Positions 1 through 11,687 of a stretch of DNA of 64,000 nucleotides are shown here, piece after piece (the first letter of the stretch is position 1; each line of letters starts with the position of its first letter). A program made the position numbers and the translations under genes. The stretch comes from Atrina japonica (lineage: Eukaryota > Mollusca > Bivalvia > Pterioida > Pinnidae). The DNA is taken from the NCBI GenBank assembly GCA_030159075.1, contig BROG01000366.1:186001-250000 (forward strand). The letters are read 5' to 3'. The notes under the pieces were generated by a model. It made no database searches and was not told the DNA's origin. It saw only the letters and a program-made list of their open reading frames with translations.

Positions 1-53
1 TAGTACAATGTACTACAGTCTAAGCAAGGTCAAAGGCTTTCTTTAGCATTAGA

Positions 54-300
54 GATAGTGAAAAGGAAAGAGAGAGGGAAATGGTGAGGGAGAGGGGAGA
101 ATGGTGATGGAGATGAAAAAACGATGAGAAGATAGTATGATGAGAGGGAAAAGGGAGAATGGTGAGATGCAGGGGAGAATCAAGAGGAGGAGAGGAGATA
201 ATGATAAGGAGGAGAGGGGAGAATGGTGAGGAGGAGAGATATGGAGAGGTAGAAAGAGAGATAATTGAAGAGAAGTAAGAAGTAGGAGAGAGAGGAACTG
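54..300. repeat. Purine-rich (GA/GGA) low-complexity tract
   Basis: About 245 bases are almost entirely A and G on the plus strand, with recurrent words such as gagagggaaatggtgag and gaggagagg. There is no strict period. Such polypurine-polypyrimidine mirror-like tracts can adopt triplex structures, but that is inference. Confidence 0.8.
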
Positions 301-1168
301 ATATACTAAGTGTTCTACACTATTGTTGCCATCACAATTTGGCAAGGCAGATTATTGCATGGATGACACTAAATCTACTCTCTTTTCCTTCAAGCCAGAC
401 TTCACAGGAAATGAGTGATTCCCCCACCTGATAGCCATGGGCATGATGACAGCCACTGACAAGTAGGATTATACCCATTTCGAGAAAGGGGTCTTACACT
501 AAAGGTATACTGCTGAGAGTCTAGATATTTTACTAAATGACCTCATCAAGAAACACCCCAAGGTTATATGTTTCAAACTATATTACTAAGTCAGAAAGCC
601 TACATACATGTACAGGTAGAAAGAGATACGGCGTTTACACCAAATGACCTTATAATCAAGACACACCCCCAACTTGGCAAGGTTGTACCGGTATATCTTA
701 AGACTATATTACTAACTCAGAGAGCCAACATGTACAGGTAGAAAGAGATAAGGTATCTTCACCAGATAATATTATCAGGAAACACCCCTATGGCTATATG
801 TCTAATACTATACTAGTCTACTATCATTTAAAGTCAGAGAGCCTACATGTACAGTTGTACTTAGAAGGACATCTAAAACAGATGTCCTCATCATATTATA
901 TTCTTTTTACAACCAGCAATAAATGCTAAATATAGTAACTACATGTACACTTCTCAATTTTGTTTACTTTGTCTTTATCTAAGCTATCTTGAATATTCAG
1001 TCGATAATACATTTTATCACTTAAATCTAAATATAGATATTAACCTGTCACCATAAAAATGACTCAACCGGATGTCAAGGGTATTTCCATATAAATATGT
1101 AGTATAGTGTGTACATACATGTAGTATTACATACTAATGTTGAGTGACGTTATCAGGAAATGTACTGT

Positions 1169-1443
1169 TTATTGTTTGTTTTTATTGTTGTTTAACGTCC
1201 CACTCAAGAATCTTTCACTCATATGAACACGTCACCAAATGCCGGTGAAGGGTTTCAAATTTCGGCATATGCTCAGTACTTATGGCAATTGAGCAGTCAG
1301 GGTTTTTTAACGTGCCGACACCTACTGTGACACGGGACCTCAATTTTTACTGTCTCATCTGAAGGACAGGAAACAACCTGCTGCCAGCTGGATTTGAACT
1401 CACGATCAAGAGTCGAGCGCGCTACCGACGGAGCAAGGCAAGC
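1169..1443 (-). mobile_element. tRNA-headed SINE, family 1, copy A
   Basis: Read on the minus strand this has a tRNA-like head, including a B-box-like gagttcaaatcc near 1390-1400. A shared central body contains gacagtaaaaa, a gtgtcacagtaggtgtcgg-like block and gttaaa, and the tail is rich in aac/aaac. The same body occurs in three other copies in the window. The element is flanked by a 16-bp target duplication with one mismatch (1153-1168 and 1444-1459, beginning tcaggaaatgta). The architecture fits the tRNA-derived SINEs described from molluscs (for example RUDI and other V-SINE or Meta-SINE types); the exact family is not established here. Confidence 0.85.
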
Positions 1444-1889
1444 TCAGGAAATGTAGTGTCAAAGTTACTAATACAAGGCTATGAAATACATGTGTACTGT
1501 ATAGTTTGTGTATAATTTTACGGGTTGTTACGGGTTTTCACATTTTGTCTTCCTGACATGATCATGTTTGTTTTTTAATTCACAGATCGTTAGTAAATCA
1601 AAATAGAATGAGGCCCTACACATATGTATAATCATATCAATATCTTATTCACTGATTCTTAAATTCACAGATGAATCAACATCATGAATATAGCGAATAT
1701 GAAAACCGCGATTTATTTTTCCCTGTACAGCATCATAACACTAACAGAGGACACTACAATGTCAAATAATATGTATATACTTCTATTACTTGACTTCTAA
1801 ATTATCAAAATTACAATTTTTGCATTGAAAATGAGACCTCATTTTGGTCCCCTACAATAAGGTACAAAATAAGTATATATAGAACTTAC

Positions 1890-3057
1890 CGACTAGGGAC
1901 TGAAAATGTTATTACTAGACACAGACCTTCATGTACATATCAAATCTGATGACATTAGAATGTCAAAGTCTCTAGGAATAGGGACTGAAGATATTACAAG
2001 GCCATGACCTACAGACCACATCATAGGACATTACAATGTCAAAGTCTATAGCAATAGAGACTGGAAGTTATTACAAGGCCATGACCTACAAACCACATCA
2101 GATGACACCAGAATGTCAAAGTCTATAGCAATAGGGACTGAAGTTATTACAAGGCCATGACTTACAAACCACATCATAGGACATTACAATGTCAAAGTCT
2201 ATAGTAATAGGGACTAAAGTTATTACAAGGCCATGACTTACAAACCACATCATAGGACATTACAATGTCAAAGTCTATAGTAATAGGGACTAAAGTTATT
2301 ACAAGGCCATGACCTACAAACCACATCATAGGACATTACAATGTCAAAGTCTATAGTAATAGGGACTGAAGTTATTACAAGGCCATGACCTACAAACCAC
2401 AACATAGGACATTACAATGTCAAGGTCTATAGCAATAGGGACTGAAGTTATTACAAGGCCATGACCTACAAACCACATCATAGGACATTACAATGTCAAG
2501 GTCTATAGCAATAGGGACTGAATTTATTACAAGGCCATGACCTACAAACCACATCATAGGACATTACAATGTCAAGGTCTATAGCAATAGGGACTGAAGT
2601 TATTACAAGGCCATGACCTACAAACCACATCATAGGACATTACAATGTCAAGGTCTATAGCAATAGGGACTGAAGTTATTACAAGGCCATGACCTATAAA
2701 CCACATCATAGGACATTACAATGTCAAGGTCTATAGCAATAGGGACTGAAGTTATTACAAGGCCATGACCTATAAACCACATCATAGGACATTACAATGT
2801 CAAGGTCTATAGCAATAGGGACTGAAGTTATTACAAGGCCATGACCTACAAACCACATCATAGGACATTACAATGTCATGGTCTATAGCAATAGGGACTG
2901 AAGTTATTACAAGGCCATGACCTACAAACCACATCATAGGACATTACAATGTCAAGGTCTATAGCAATAGGGACTGAAGTTATTACAAGGCCATGACCTA
3001 CAAACCACATCATAGGACATTACAATGTCAAAGTCTATAGGACCAGGGTCAAGTACA
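1890..3057. repeat. 76-bp satellite/minisatellite array, block 1
   Basis: About 15 head-to-tail copies of a 76-bp unit containing acattacaatgtcaa, agggactgaagttattac and aaggccatgacctac. Successive acattacaatgtc words fall 76 bases apart (for example 2181 and 2257). The left edge is more diverged and the centre is highly uniform, as expected from unequal exchange. The array sits in IDH2 intron 2 and continues as block 2 after the nested insertion. Confidence 0.95.
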
Positions 3058-3061
3058 TACC

Positions 3062-3796
3062 ATGTCGGGTTTTCTCGTACGCATAATTTCTGTCTTCCTG
3101 ATGCATAAAATCTTTTCAGGACTCAAAACATTTATATTAGTGAGTCCCTAAGGATGCACAAAAACTTTGTAATTTTTTTTTTTCAGCCTGAGACTGAAAA
3201 TGTGTGCCTTTGTTTTCATGTACAGTAGAACTTCGATAAGTCGAAGTTCAAGGGACCATGTAAAAAAGTTTAAAACATTGTGACTTCGACTAATGGATGG
3301 TAACTGAAAACAACATGTTTTTAGTTTCACAGGTTCTAAAAGGTATATATGACTGCTTCAAAACCATTTTAGACATAAACGCTCATTATAATTAATAATC
3401 AGTTCTAAATTTAACTTACTTTTCGTGAAATTAAAACATTGAGTGTTTATAAGAAGGAAAAGAATTATCATGGGTTGATTTCGTACATATGTAAATTTTG
3501 ACTTCGAATTATATGTAGGAATTTTCATTGTTTTTACAGAAAGGGGCCCAAAAAATTATTCGAAACATCAAGAAATTTGACTCATTTCAAATCATAAAAT
3601 GTTTACCAGTAGCGTTAAATAACAAAATAAACTGGGACTTTGTGAACAATTCGAAACATGAGAAATTCGACTCATTGAAGTTCGACTCATCGAAGTTCTA
3701 CTGTATTTTCTTGAATTTCACTGATTTGGGGACTCACGAATTTTGTTCTTGTGGGTCCCTGGGATTCACCAAAATAACTTCCTAGAAAAAACCCTG
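3062..3796. mobile_element. Outer DNA-transposon-like insertion in the 76-bp array
   Basis: This 735-bp stretch splits the satellite array. It is flanked by a direct repeat catacc (3056-3061 and 3797-3802). Its ends are imperfect inverted repeats: cgggttttctcg on the left against ctagaaaaaaccctg on the right. No transposase is visible, so it would be non-autonomous. The boundary call rests on array interruption plus the short duplication; the superfamily is unknown. Confidence 0.55.
3223..3703. mobile_element. Nested TA-flanked element with 29-bp terminal inverted repeats
   Basis: The left end reads cagtagaacttcgataagtc and the right end is its near-perfect inverted copy, ending in gaagttctactg. 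TA dinucleotides lie outside both ends (3221-3222 and 3704-3705). This is typical of non-autonomous Tc1/mariner-pogo (Tigger-like) elements. It lies wholly inside the 3062-3796 insertion, giving a two-level nest. The related element at 10963-11687 has a similar terminus. Confidence 0.7.
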
Positions 3797-3802
3797 CATA
3801 CC

Positions 3803-4048
3803 ATATATCAGATGACATTCAAAGTCTAAAGGACTAGGGACAAGTTATGACAAGGCCATGACCTACATACCACATCAGATGACATTACAATGTCAAATTC
3901 TATAGGACTAGGAAAAAGTTATCACAAGGCCATGACCTACATACCACATCAGATGACATTACAATGTCAAATTCTATAGGACTAGGGAAAAGTTATCACA
4001 AGGCCATGACCTACATACCACATCAGATGACATTACAATGTCAAGTTT
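3803..4048. repeat. 76-bp satellite array, block 2 (diverged)
   Basis: About 3.3 more units of the upstream array follow the nested insertion. They have a variant consensus (agatgacattacaatgtc, aggactagggaaaagttatc, acaaggccatgacctac) and a period of about 74-75 bp. They are internally uniform but distinct from the block 1 variant, so the two ends of the array have homogenised separately. Confidence 0.9.
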
Positions 4049-4056
4049 ATATACAC

Positions 4057-4952
4057 TAGTAGTGCAACAAAATACCGAACTACGATATATCGCGGTATTT
4101 TACCTTTAGTACGATACATGGTACATCGATCTCATGCCACGATATTTTCCGGATTTATCCGTTAACGGATTTAGACTGTATTAGTGTATAGTCTATTTCC
4201 AGTTTACCGGTAAACAGTGAAAAGCAGTTCACCCACAAGGAAAACTGACGAACTTGTGCCCCCACGGCACCTTCGTCATACAAGTCGCCAATATGGGCTC
4301 ACTTGGGATTCAAAAAGCTACAAATGTCAGGGGGCTCATCATAAGTTTGAAAAACTTGCACCACTTGTCGTCTTTGTAACACGGACATACCTTACAAAAC
4401 TGATAAAACCATGACCATATCGTTTGACATGAAACGATATCATCTAAACATAAATTATGAATCAAAGCCTAAAATTAAAATAAATCGTAGATTCGCAGGG
4501 GCAACATAGTTTGCAACAATCAATGAACACAAAGTTGTCAATCAATTCGCCGAGGGCCAAGGCTATTTCAAAAGCAATAGCTCAGTTACTTGTGACTTAT
4601 TTATGACCTTTCAGTACTTTCAGATTCAGTGATGGTTTCAGAAAATTGATTAACATTTTAGAGCCAAAATATGATGTTCCTTCTTGAATATATTTCTCCA
4701 CAAATGTAGTCACTAATTTATTTAACAGGATATATCTCATTTAGTTGACATTAAAAGTAAACAAAACAGAATAAACATGATAGGTGAAACAAAAACTTTA
4801 TTTTTAAAAGTAAGTGCACAGAAATGCAATGTTGTCATTATTGAATTTTCAACTTAGTTGTTTTATTCCTGTGTATCGTAAATGTATCGTATCATGAGGT
4901 ACGAATCACAATACATATCGTATCGTCATTACAGTGTATCCTTGCAGCCCTA
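4057..4952. mobile_element. hAT-like non-autonomous element with 8-bp target duplication
   Basis: The left end tagtagtgcaac and the right end, tagggctgcaag when reverse complemented, are related terminal inverted repeats of the hAT type (yagRgntgcaa). An identical 8-bp direct repeat, atatacac, flanks them (4049-4056 and 4953-4960). The subterminal regions are rich in cgatac/atcgta words, another hAT habit. No transposase is visible in the 896 bp. The element landed at the right edge of the satellite array. Confidence 0.8.
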
Positions 4953-5511
4953 ATATACACAGGGGTTTACTATCTTATTTTGAAGTGGGATTCAGGGTCT
5001 GTGAATTTGGGAATCGTTTTAAAATAATGAAATTATATATAGCTGACAATAATTAATTTTTTTTTTAGTTCGGGTTTGAAGGGAGGGTGTGTATGTGCTG
5101 ACATACATAATGAAGTGCATAAGTCATTGTAAACTTTTGAATTGTCAAAGTTATATATATATCAGATGTCAGCTGTGTAGTTGTATACAAATCTATCAAC
5201 ATTGGCTGATATCAGTGGTATTTTTTACCTGTTTGTATTTATCAGCATCGTATTTGTTCATATAGCGCTTTATCTTAACACGGATATTGATATTCCTATC
5301 TGGGATGCATTACACAATTGATAAAATGTGCACACCTGTGGCATTTTTATTTGATACCTGAGAATACCTGCTGACAATGCACGCTAATCTTGTATATGAA
5401 TTTCAAGGTCAAAAACAGGTTATGTTGCTGTACAGAGTTAAGGAGATATTTAAGCCCCCCCCCCCAGGTCACGGAAGGATCTTAGATATCAGTAAAAATT
5501 TAAACTCTGTA

Positions 5512-5603
5512 TTAACTCATTCACCCCTAGAGACACATTTGGACTGGTCTAAGTCATTGATTTACTGCAGAGTCCATTGTTTTAAGGGGTTATTGAGTGA
5601 ATT
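5512..5603. mobile_element. Short MITE (ttaactcattcacccct family), copy 1
   Basis: About 92 bp with inverted ends: ttaactcattcacccctag on the left and aggggttattgagtgaatt on the right. The body contains acatttggactggtctaagt. The same body and ends recur at 7976, 12510 and 30449. Confidence 0.75.
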
Positions 5604-6044
5604 ACTTTTATATTTCCTCTGGGTTATTGACAACGTACTCTAGGTCTAGACATTTTACAAACTTCTCAAGTCTTGTGGTATTTCTCATCGATATATTTGT
5701 GTCCCTAGCTTGCTTTCTTAATTTTGTAATTTCAATTGACTAAGATACATGTACATGTACATATTTGCCAAAGTTTGGAAATACAGATTTTTTTGTATAA
5801 AATGAGACATATTTAACAAGTAAAAGAAAAGTTTTGCAATGAATTGTACAGGTATACAAACTGTATAGTGTATTTTGTTTGCAGGGAATTTAATTTTGCT
5901 ATATATTCACGAAAAAAAAATACCACAAAATTAAATACCTGTGAAATTAATACCTAAAACTTAACTTATAAAGTGTCAGAAACTCAAATACATATATCAA
6001 AATTATAAACGTAATTACCAATGAAAATTCATTCATATATCAGG

Positions 6045-6165
6045 CCTTTTTCTAGTTTCGACAGGGCCGAATTTCGGCCCCATTCCCAATGCAAAATACA
6101 TTATTTTTTCCCCAGTTTGATGAAAAAACTTCCCAATTTGGTGTTGAGGCCAGGAAAATTGATTA
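6045..6165 (+). repeat. Copy of a dispersed 'cccattcccaatgcaa' repeat
   Basis: This short diverged copy shares ggccccattcccaatgcaaa, a cccaattt block and a terminal ggccaggaaaatt with the longer copies at 10690-10920, 17101-17345 (minus) and 17925-18165 (plus). Its nature is unknown and no terminal signals were identified. Confidence 0.5.
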
Positions 6166-7856
6166 ATGTAAAAGATGAGTTAATTACAAAAAAAAGAGAT
6201 TTAGTAACATTTGGACTCCTATGGGTGCAAACAGTTTTTCTCAATTTGACACAAATTCACGTTAAAATTCCTGTCGACCACAAAGTTTCAAGGACATATT
6301 TCAATTCCCAGAAATGCTTTAGCCATTTTCAGGAGTCTGCATAAAGACAGCAAAACACCATCACACTTTGAAAATCATATAAAATCAGGGGAAATTAAGA
6401 TTAATTTTACTTGGGAGACAATCTTTGAACAGCCGTAAATTGCATCAAAAAAGAAAAATCAATGACCTGTTCTAGCAAATCTGATCTTTAAACAAAAATT
6501 ATAATTTTGTGGATTCAGTACAAAATTTTCAGTGACAATATTCTGATACACTGCTATAGTGCTCAATTTTTAAGATACTAGCACAGAACTGTGTAATTTT
6601 TAAACCAGTGAAAACTTCTAAATTATGAGAAAATGTGAAAATTTCCAGATTTTTACATGAATGCCTCAAATGATGAAAAAGTTCCAACAGGGATTTCTCC
6701 TTCCTTTCACACATGATTACAGTTAACAACCCTTGTGGCCCCAAGTTAATCCTCGGTAACACTGGCTCTCTATTTCTGTACATGTTGCTCAATGTCTCAA
6801 TGTAACAGATGGCTGTGTTGATTATACACAAAACTATATGGTACTACTGCTACATACATGAATGTCAAAAATCAAGTTTTTCCTAACATATTTCAGGCAG
6901 GCAGAAAAAAATCGTGTGAATGATAAAAAAGAACTTGATTTATCAGGATCAAAATGTTTTTTTCTTCAATTAATGCATTTGTGGCATAGCATGGAAGATT
7001 AAAGTATCCTACTTCAATGTACTTATATGCTATTTTTATACATTACCTGGTTATAGACAAATAAATATTTTTACTTATTTCAATATCTTATCACACGTTC
7101 TGCTTCAAGTATTTTGTAACTTAGGAAATCCATCAATTTTATCTCAGAAGAATCAGTCAAAATTCTTAGCCTGGGTTTGATACAACTTATGTATACTGTG
7201 TATACTAGGGGTGAGACGGTTCAGGATTTTTTCTGTTCAGTTCTCGGTTTGGTTCATCCAACTCTTGGACTTCAAGTGCAACCACAGAAGTATAAACACA
7301 ATTTACGATCTAGAACGCTTGTCGGTCAAACGGCACATATTTCTAACCCAAATATGAGACCCTGTGGTGCAACACAGCAGTATGTGGGTTCTAGTTCATA
7401 TCTCTAGCCTACCTTACACTATATTATGAAATTATATATCTTTAAGATAAAATCTGTGCATGGCACAGTGGCATTTCTAACAAGCTATTGATCAATGATA
7501 CAGCAATACATTGTAATTTGCTTATATGGAACACTTGCATTCAAAATATTCTCTCCATTTACATTGTAAGAGAAATATGCTGTATTGCTATGTTTAATTC
7601 AACAAATTTTACTCTTGTCGTCTTGACATCTTATTTAAACCTTACATCTTTGGAATTATATTTTGGAAAAAAATATATTTATGAGAGGTTACAGAATACC
7701 ACAGGCTGAAGTTCACAGATCAACTTCAAAACCTGGCTATTCTGCAGTACAGTAGCATAACTCTGTAGATGTGTAGACACTAGACAGAGTAAAGGCTACA
7801 TTTTGTATTTTTGACTGATGCAGATGTGCCATGTTAACATGATAGTGAAAACTTAC

Positions 7857-7951
7857 TGTCTCCTTGATTTTTTCCCAAATGATGCGAGTCATCTCATCTC
7901 CGTCCATCTCCACAACAGGGTTTTGCACTTTGATTCTTTTGTCTGTGCCAT
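7857..7951 (-). CDS. IDH2: IDH2 coding exon 2, mitochondrial NADP-isocitrate dehydrogenase
   Basis: On the minus strand, a tttacag acceptor precedes this exon and a gtaagt donor follows it. The exon completes a split Tyr codon and encodes residues 36-67. It includes [20 protein letters not shown], the hallmark N-terminal segment of eukaryotic NADP-dependent isocitrate dehydrogenases (oxidative decarboxylation of isocitrate to 2-oxoglutarate, yielding NADPH). The exon is 95 nt and ends in phase 0. Both the cytosolic (IDH1) and mitochondrial (IDH2) enzymes carry this segment. The spliced N-terminal extension from the upstream exon makes this the mitochondrial form. The segment itself is unmistakable; the rest of the catalytic domain is not in the window. 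Confidence 0.93.
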
Positions 7952-9290
7952 CTGTAAACAAAGGTCACCTCTGTGTAACTCATTCACCCCTAAAGACACA
8001 TTTGGATTGGTCTAAGTCTAAGGGAGAATGAGTTAATGGTGTTTAATACCATACTCAACATTTTTTGTAAAAAGTTCTAAGAATAGTTTTTACATTAAAT
8101 CAAGTATATATGTACATGTATATACCAGTTTTTAATCTTTTTTGTTGTTGTTGTTTTTTGCCAGAACTGATCAAACCCAACATAATTTACCATGTTAACA
8201 TTACTAGTCAAATATGTGACAATTACTGGCAAACTAGCTAGCAAAAATAGTTTAGCAGCAGTTATTGCCACAAATTTTTCTTGTTGTCACGTTGGGTTTG
8301 TAATCATATTTTTGGCACAACTGAAAATGGTAAACTGAATTAGTAAATACTGAATAACATTAATTGCCTTAATGCAAAAACTATTCTAATGACTTTACAT
8401 GTGTAGATTATTTGGTAAGACTTCTTTTTGCACCTTCCACTCAAATATTTTCCAGAACTAAAAACAAACACTTTAAACAGCAAATAATTAATTTCTAGAA
8501 ATATTTCATTGATGTCATTCAAGAAATTTTTAAACAAATTAATACTTTTGAATGTTCTCCACATTTTTATAATGTTTTGGGTAATACATATATTTGAGTG
8601 AGGGGTGCACAAGTTTTTCCAAATATTTCATTAAAAGTGTATTTCTTATAGATTGGCGCGTTATTTCAGTAGTTTTTGGGAGTCATTCCAGTGATTACAT
8701 CCGTCATTCCAGTAAATAGGTGACAATCTGGTAATTCTATGGACCTGTTTAAACTTCAAATTATTAGGTCACAAAATCCTCAACAGTAGTACACAATGAC
8801 AGCAATCGCATGACATGAAAAATCTCTAAATGACTACTGGTCAAGTATAATAATCCTGACTTATCAGATTAATGACCTGTGACTTTAGTCGGTCAACAGA
8901 AATAATATCTGACCGTTCATTTTGGTAGTTTATTTTTATAGAAGTAAGCATACAATGTAGGCTACTGGTCAGTACTCGATCTCGCCTAATTTTATCCTTT
9001 TTTTTAAAAAAAAAGGAAGATTCCGTGAAAAAAAGATAAACCTTGTTAAGTTACGATAGCAATAAGTTGTATTTCATGTAAAATATATCAATTCCTTAAA
9101 ATAAATTTTATTTTAACGTATAACATTTTCAAATCGCTGTCATAATTTACAAATACATGCGATTTTAAACTGTACAATACTTTTTTCTTCCAAATCCATT
9201 GAATGACCTCTCCAAAGTCAGTGCACAGATTCCATTGCTACATTATTTAATTCGTGTGGGAGACATATAATAAAATCGGTTTTTACTCAC
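7952..9290 (-). other. IDH2 intron 1
   Basis: The intron is bounded on the minus strand by a gtgagt donor next to 9291 and a tttacag acceptor next to 7951. It holds one MITE copy (7976-8036); the remainder is AT-rich sequence without recognisable features. Confidence 0.85.
7976..8036. mobile_element. Short MITE (ttaactcattcacccct family), copy 2, internally deleted
   Basis: A 61-bp copy with the ends taactcattcacccct and agggagaatgagttaa and the shared acatttggattggtctaagt body. It lacks the ctgcagagtccattg part seen in copies 1 and 4. It lies just upstream of IDH2 exon 2, inside intron 1. Confidence 0.7.
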
Positions 9291-9396
9291 AATTTCTCTG
9301 CTGGGTAGCATTTACAGTTGCAGGTGCAACAAAATTCTGCAGTTTGCTGCCTGCTCTGTATAGAAGACGACCCACGGAGCTTACTGGACTTGCCAT
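9291..9396 (-). CDS. IDH2: IDH2 coding exon 1 with mitochondrial targeting peptide
   Basis: The minus strand start codon at 9396-9394 opens a 35-codon peptide beginning MASPVSSVGRLLYRAG and ending NATQQRN, followed by one base of a split codon and a gtgagt donor. Joining it to the exon at 7951 restores a Tyr codon and gives the junction [11 protein letters not shown]. This parallels the RHYADKRIKV region where the vertebrate IDH2 presequence meets the mature enzyme. The peptide is rich in Arg, Ser and Ala with no acidic residue, as expected for matrix import. The Met used is the first that stays in frame with exon 2 and lies in a good context (gagaaaATGG). The gene runs divergently from NNT. 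Confidence 0.9.
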
Positions 9397-9800
9397 TTTC
9401 TCGCACTTGTTCGGAGAGACCGGCACCGGAAATTGGTTGAGTAACCATCATTTTTTGGTAAGGGCGAGCAGCCTCAAAGGAATAAGACAAACTGTTTTAA
9501 TCCGCTATTTTATACGATGCAATAACGAGACAAATAACCAAAAATAGAAATATTAAATGAAAACGTAAGATATTAGACGGTTTGTAGGGCTTAATAGGCA
9601 GGTATATAAGTGAGCTTTTGTCCTACTTTATCGAATAAAAATAACAATGAACCCGTCTAGAAAGTCCCGTGACTACACTTGGAGATCTGATTGGCCGCAG
9701 CACGTTCTCTCAACGGCGGTAGACATTGTTGCCGTGGAACACCGGGTTTAGACTACAGGAGTGTGTTTTATTTATGCTCAGATGTGGCTGTAGAAACCTT
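9397..9800. promoter_or_regulatory. Putative bidirectional promoter between IDH2 and NNT
   Basis: The region separates the IDH2 start codon (9396, minus) from the likely 5' noncoding exon of NNT. It has two CCAAT-box cores: attgg on the plus strand at 9690-9694 (gattggccg) and at 9432-9436. An ETS-like accggaaat lies at about 9425-9433, beside the second. A locally CpG-rich stretch spans 9690-9760, in contrast to the surrounding AT-rich DNA. There is no strong TATA box. CCAAT plus ETS sites without TATA is common in promoters of nuclear genes for mitochondrial proteins. A strong donor (gtaagt) at 9802-9807 could end a noncoding first NNT exon. Transcription starts are inferred. Confidence 0.5.
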
Positions 9801-10689
9801 TGTAAGTGCGATCGATGTGTGCGAAAGTGTCAAAATATATTTTTCTTTGATATGCGTTAATATTTTGCTAATTCATGTTGTAAATTTTACGTATGCACTA
9901 AATCTGTCGGTGATTTATCATGTCATATTTCTGTTCGTCCACCTCAGCTTGACCTTTCAAGGTGGTTGTTCTTAATTAATTAGAGTTTTGCTTTTTAATT
10001 ATTGTCGCTTGGTTCGAAGTGAATATAGATTTTGTTTTAATTAAAGACTGCAAAATGGTAGATTATTTATCTTGCATGACACGTTGTAATTTTTTAACTT
10101 AAAACCCACATTTTACACCTTTTGTCCTCCAAATAAAGTGGTCAACTCGTTGAGCATACTTTTGGTCTAAACAAGTATAATTGGCAAAGTATGGCACTGT
10201 AAGTCTCGATTTATCAAAAGACTTTTTGCATTGCAGTGTATAAGCTGCTATATTTATATCCCCCCAAAATACTGTACATTAAATCTAGAACAACTATATA
10301 TAAATGTGTAGGCCCTAGAGGATAAAACAAATATGTAATGATTTATAAAAGAATTTTAGATTTAAAAATTAAATGTATTTTATTATACTGGTCAGAAACC
10401 AGTGACCAGCTAGGACAGGTTGCCGGCTATTGCATTATTTTGGCTATATAGAACACAGATTTTATGAAACTTTTATATTAATCATGAGATATGGACATTT
10501 TTCTCAAAAAGAAGAAAAAAATATTGTCGTAGTACATAATAAAGACAAAATCGCTCCATAGCCAGCGAAAAAAAGAGATATAGAATCTATAGATCAACTA
10601 AATGTCTTTAAATAAAATGTTATTAATGGAGTGATTGGCCTCAAGTACTTGATTCTAACCTTAATGGTTCACATCACTATCATAGGAGG

Positions 10690-10920
10690 CTGAAATAAGG
10701 CCCAATTCCCAATAGTAAAGAAAAATGATTTTTTTCCCAAATCATCCCAGTCAGAATTTCCCAATTGGAGTGAAATAACTATGAATTTCAAAAGATATAT
10801 ATATATATATATTCAAACCTTGTGTATTTTTAGATTTTCCAATTTCAATTAAATATTCAGTTGCCATAATTCCTAATTCAAAAGGTCCTGGCCCAATTCA
10901 ATTTCTCAAAAGAGTTTGGA
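10690..10920 (+). repeat. Copy of a dispersed 'ggcccaattcccaat' repeat
   Basis: About 230 bp beginning aaggcccaattcccaatag, with repeated cccaattt motifs and ending gtttggaaaatccctgatc. The same order of motifs occurs at 6045, 17101 (minus) and 17925. It includes a short (at)n run near 10800. Confidence 0.5.
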
Positions 10921-10962
10921 AAATCCCTGATCACAAATTAACTAAATAAATTTTCTTTTATA

Positions 10963-11687
10963 CAGTCAAACCTCGTTATCTCGAAGTCGTCAGGACCAAG
11001 CAAAAATGGGTCCTCGAGTTAAAAGTTCTGTCACTAAATATAATGCTGATTCCTCTCATGAACATTTCAGTAATTGCGAGAATACTTGTAGACCTAAATG
11101 TATATCGTTTGTCTCTTATCTTATCGTCAGTATATGTGCAAACTGACAGCCAAAAAGCAAAATAAAAATGCAAAAGCAAAGTAAATAAAACTGAATTAAT
11201 TATATTTGAGTATTTGTTTTTTAATTCGCAAATGTATTGGCAAATAAACATCACTCACATTTTAGTAGGAACATCCCATGCTGCTTTCTAGATCACTGAA
11301 GTGAAACTCATTATACATTTAAGAAAGGAAAGTTTAAAAGCGAATTATTAAAAGTAACAGTAACCATATAAATTTAAGATTTTTATTTCTTGTATGTACT
11401 AAAAAAAGATACATGGAACATATTTGTTCAGCACTAGTCATTAAATCACTGATTAAATGACGATGTACAAAAAAATAACTTTGAGATAACTGGTCAATTT
11501 CATATTGAAACTAAACATCGGGACCATGTTTTAACATCGACATTAGTGGTTTTTCGACTTTTCCGATCTCGAGTTATCAGGTCTTTTTATAGTAAGATTT
11601 AGAAGGAAAACTGCTGGGATCGGCGTTTGATCTTGAGATAACCGGATAAATCGAGATTACCGATCTCGACATAACGAGGTTTGACTT
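10963..11687. mobile_element. Tigger/pogo-like non-autonomous DNA element
   Basis: The left end cagtcaaacctcgttatctc and right end ataacgaggtttgact are inverted copies, each followed outward by TA (10961-10962 and 11688-11689). The 725-bp interior repeats gatctcgagttatcagg-like words near the right end and encodes no transposase. TA duplications and cag-initial inverted repeats fit the pogo branch of Tc1/mariner. Confidence 0.7.

Larger units (their letters stand above)
1..7856 (-). other. IDH2 intron 2 (partial, runs off the left edge)
   Basis: This stretch lies downstream, on the minus strand, of the donor that ends IDH2 coding exon 2. I searched it by eye for the next IDH2 exon and found none, so the intron is at least 7.8 kb and the remaining exons lie outside the window. 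It holds a purine-rich tract, one SINE, a 76-bp satellite array with nested transposons, a hAT-like element and one MITE, each listed separately. The parts between 300-1150, 4960-5510 and 5610-7850 show AT-rich sequence with no coding signal, apart from a copy of a dispersed repeat near 6045-6165. Confidence 0.7.

Noticed and set aside
49..345. 98-codon minus-strand frame rich in Leu, Ser and Pro
   Set aside because: It is the translation of the polypyrimidine strand of a purine-rich tract.
7206..7405. hAT-like terminus ctaggggtgagacggttc
   Set aside because: Only one end resembles a terminal repeat. I found neither a matching right end nor a target duplication.
9254..9547. 97-codon plus-strand frame at the IDH2 promoter
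   Set aside because: It is the antisense shadow of IDH2 exon 1 and its promoter, with no recognisable product.
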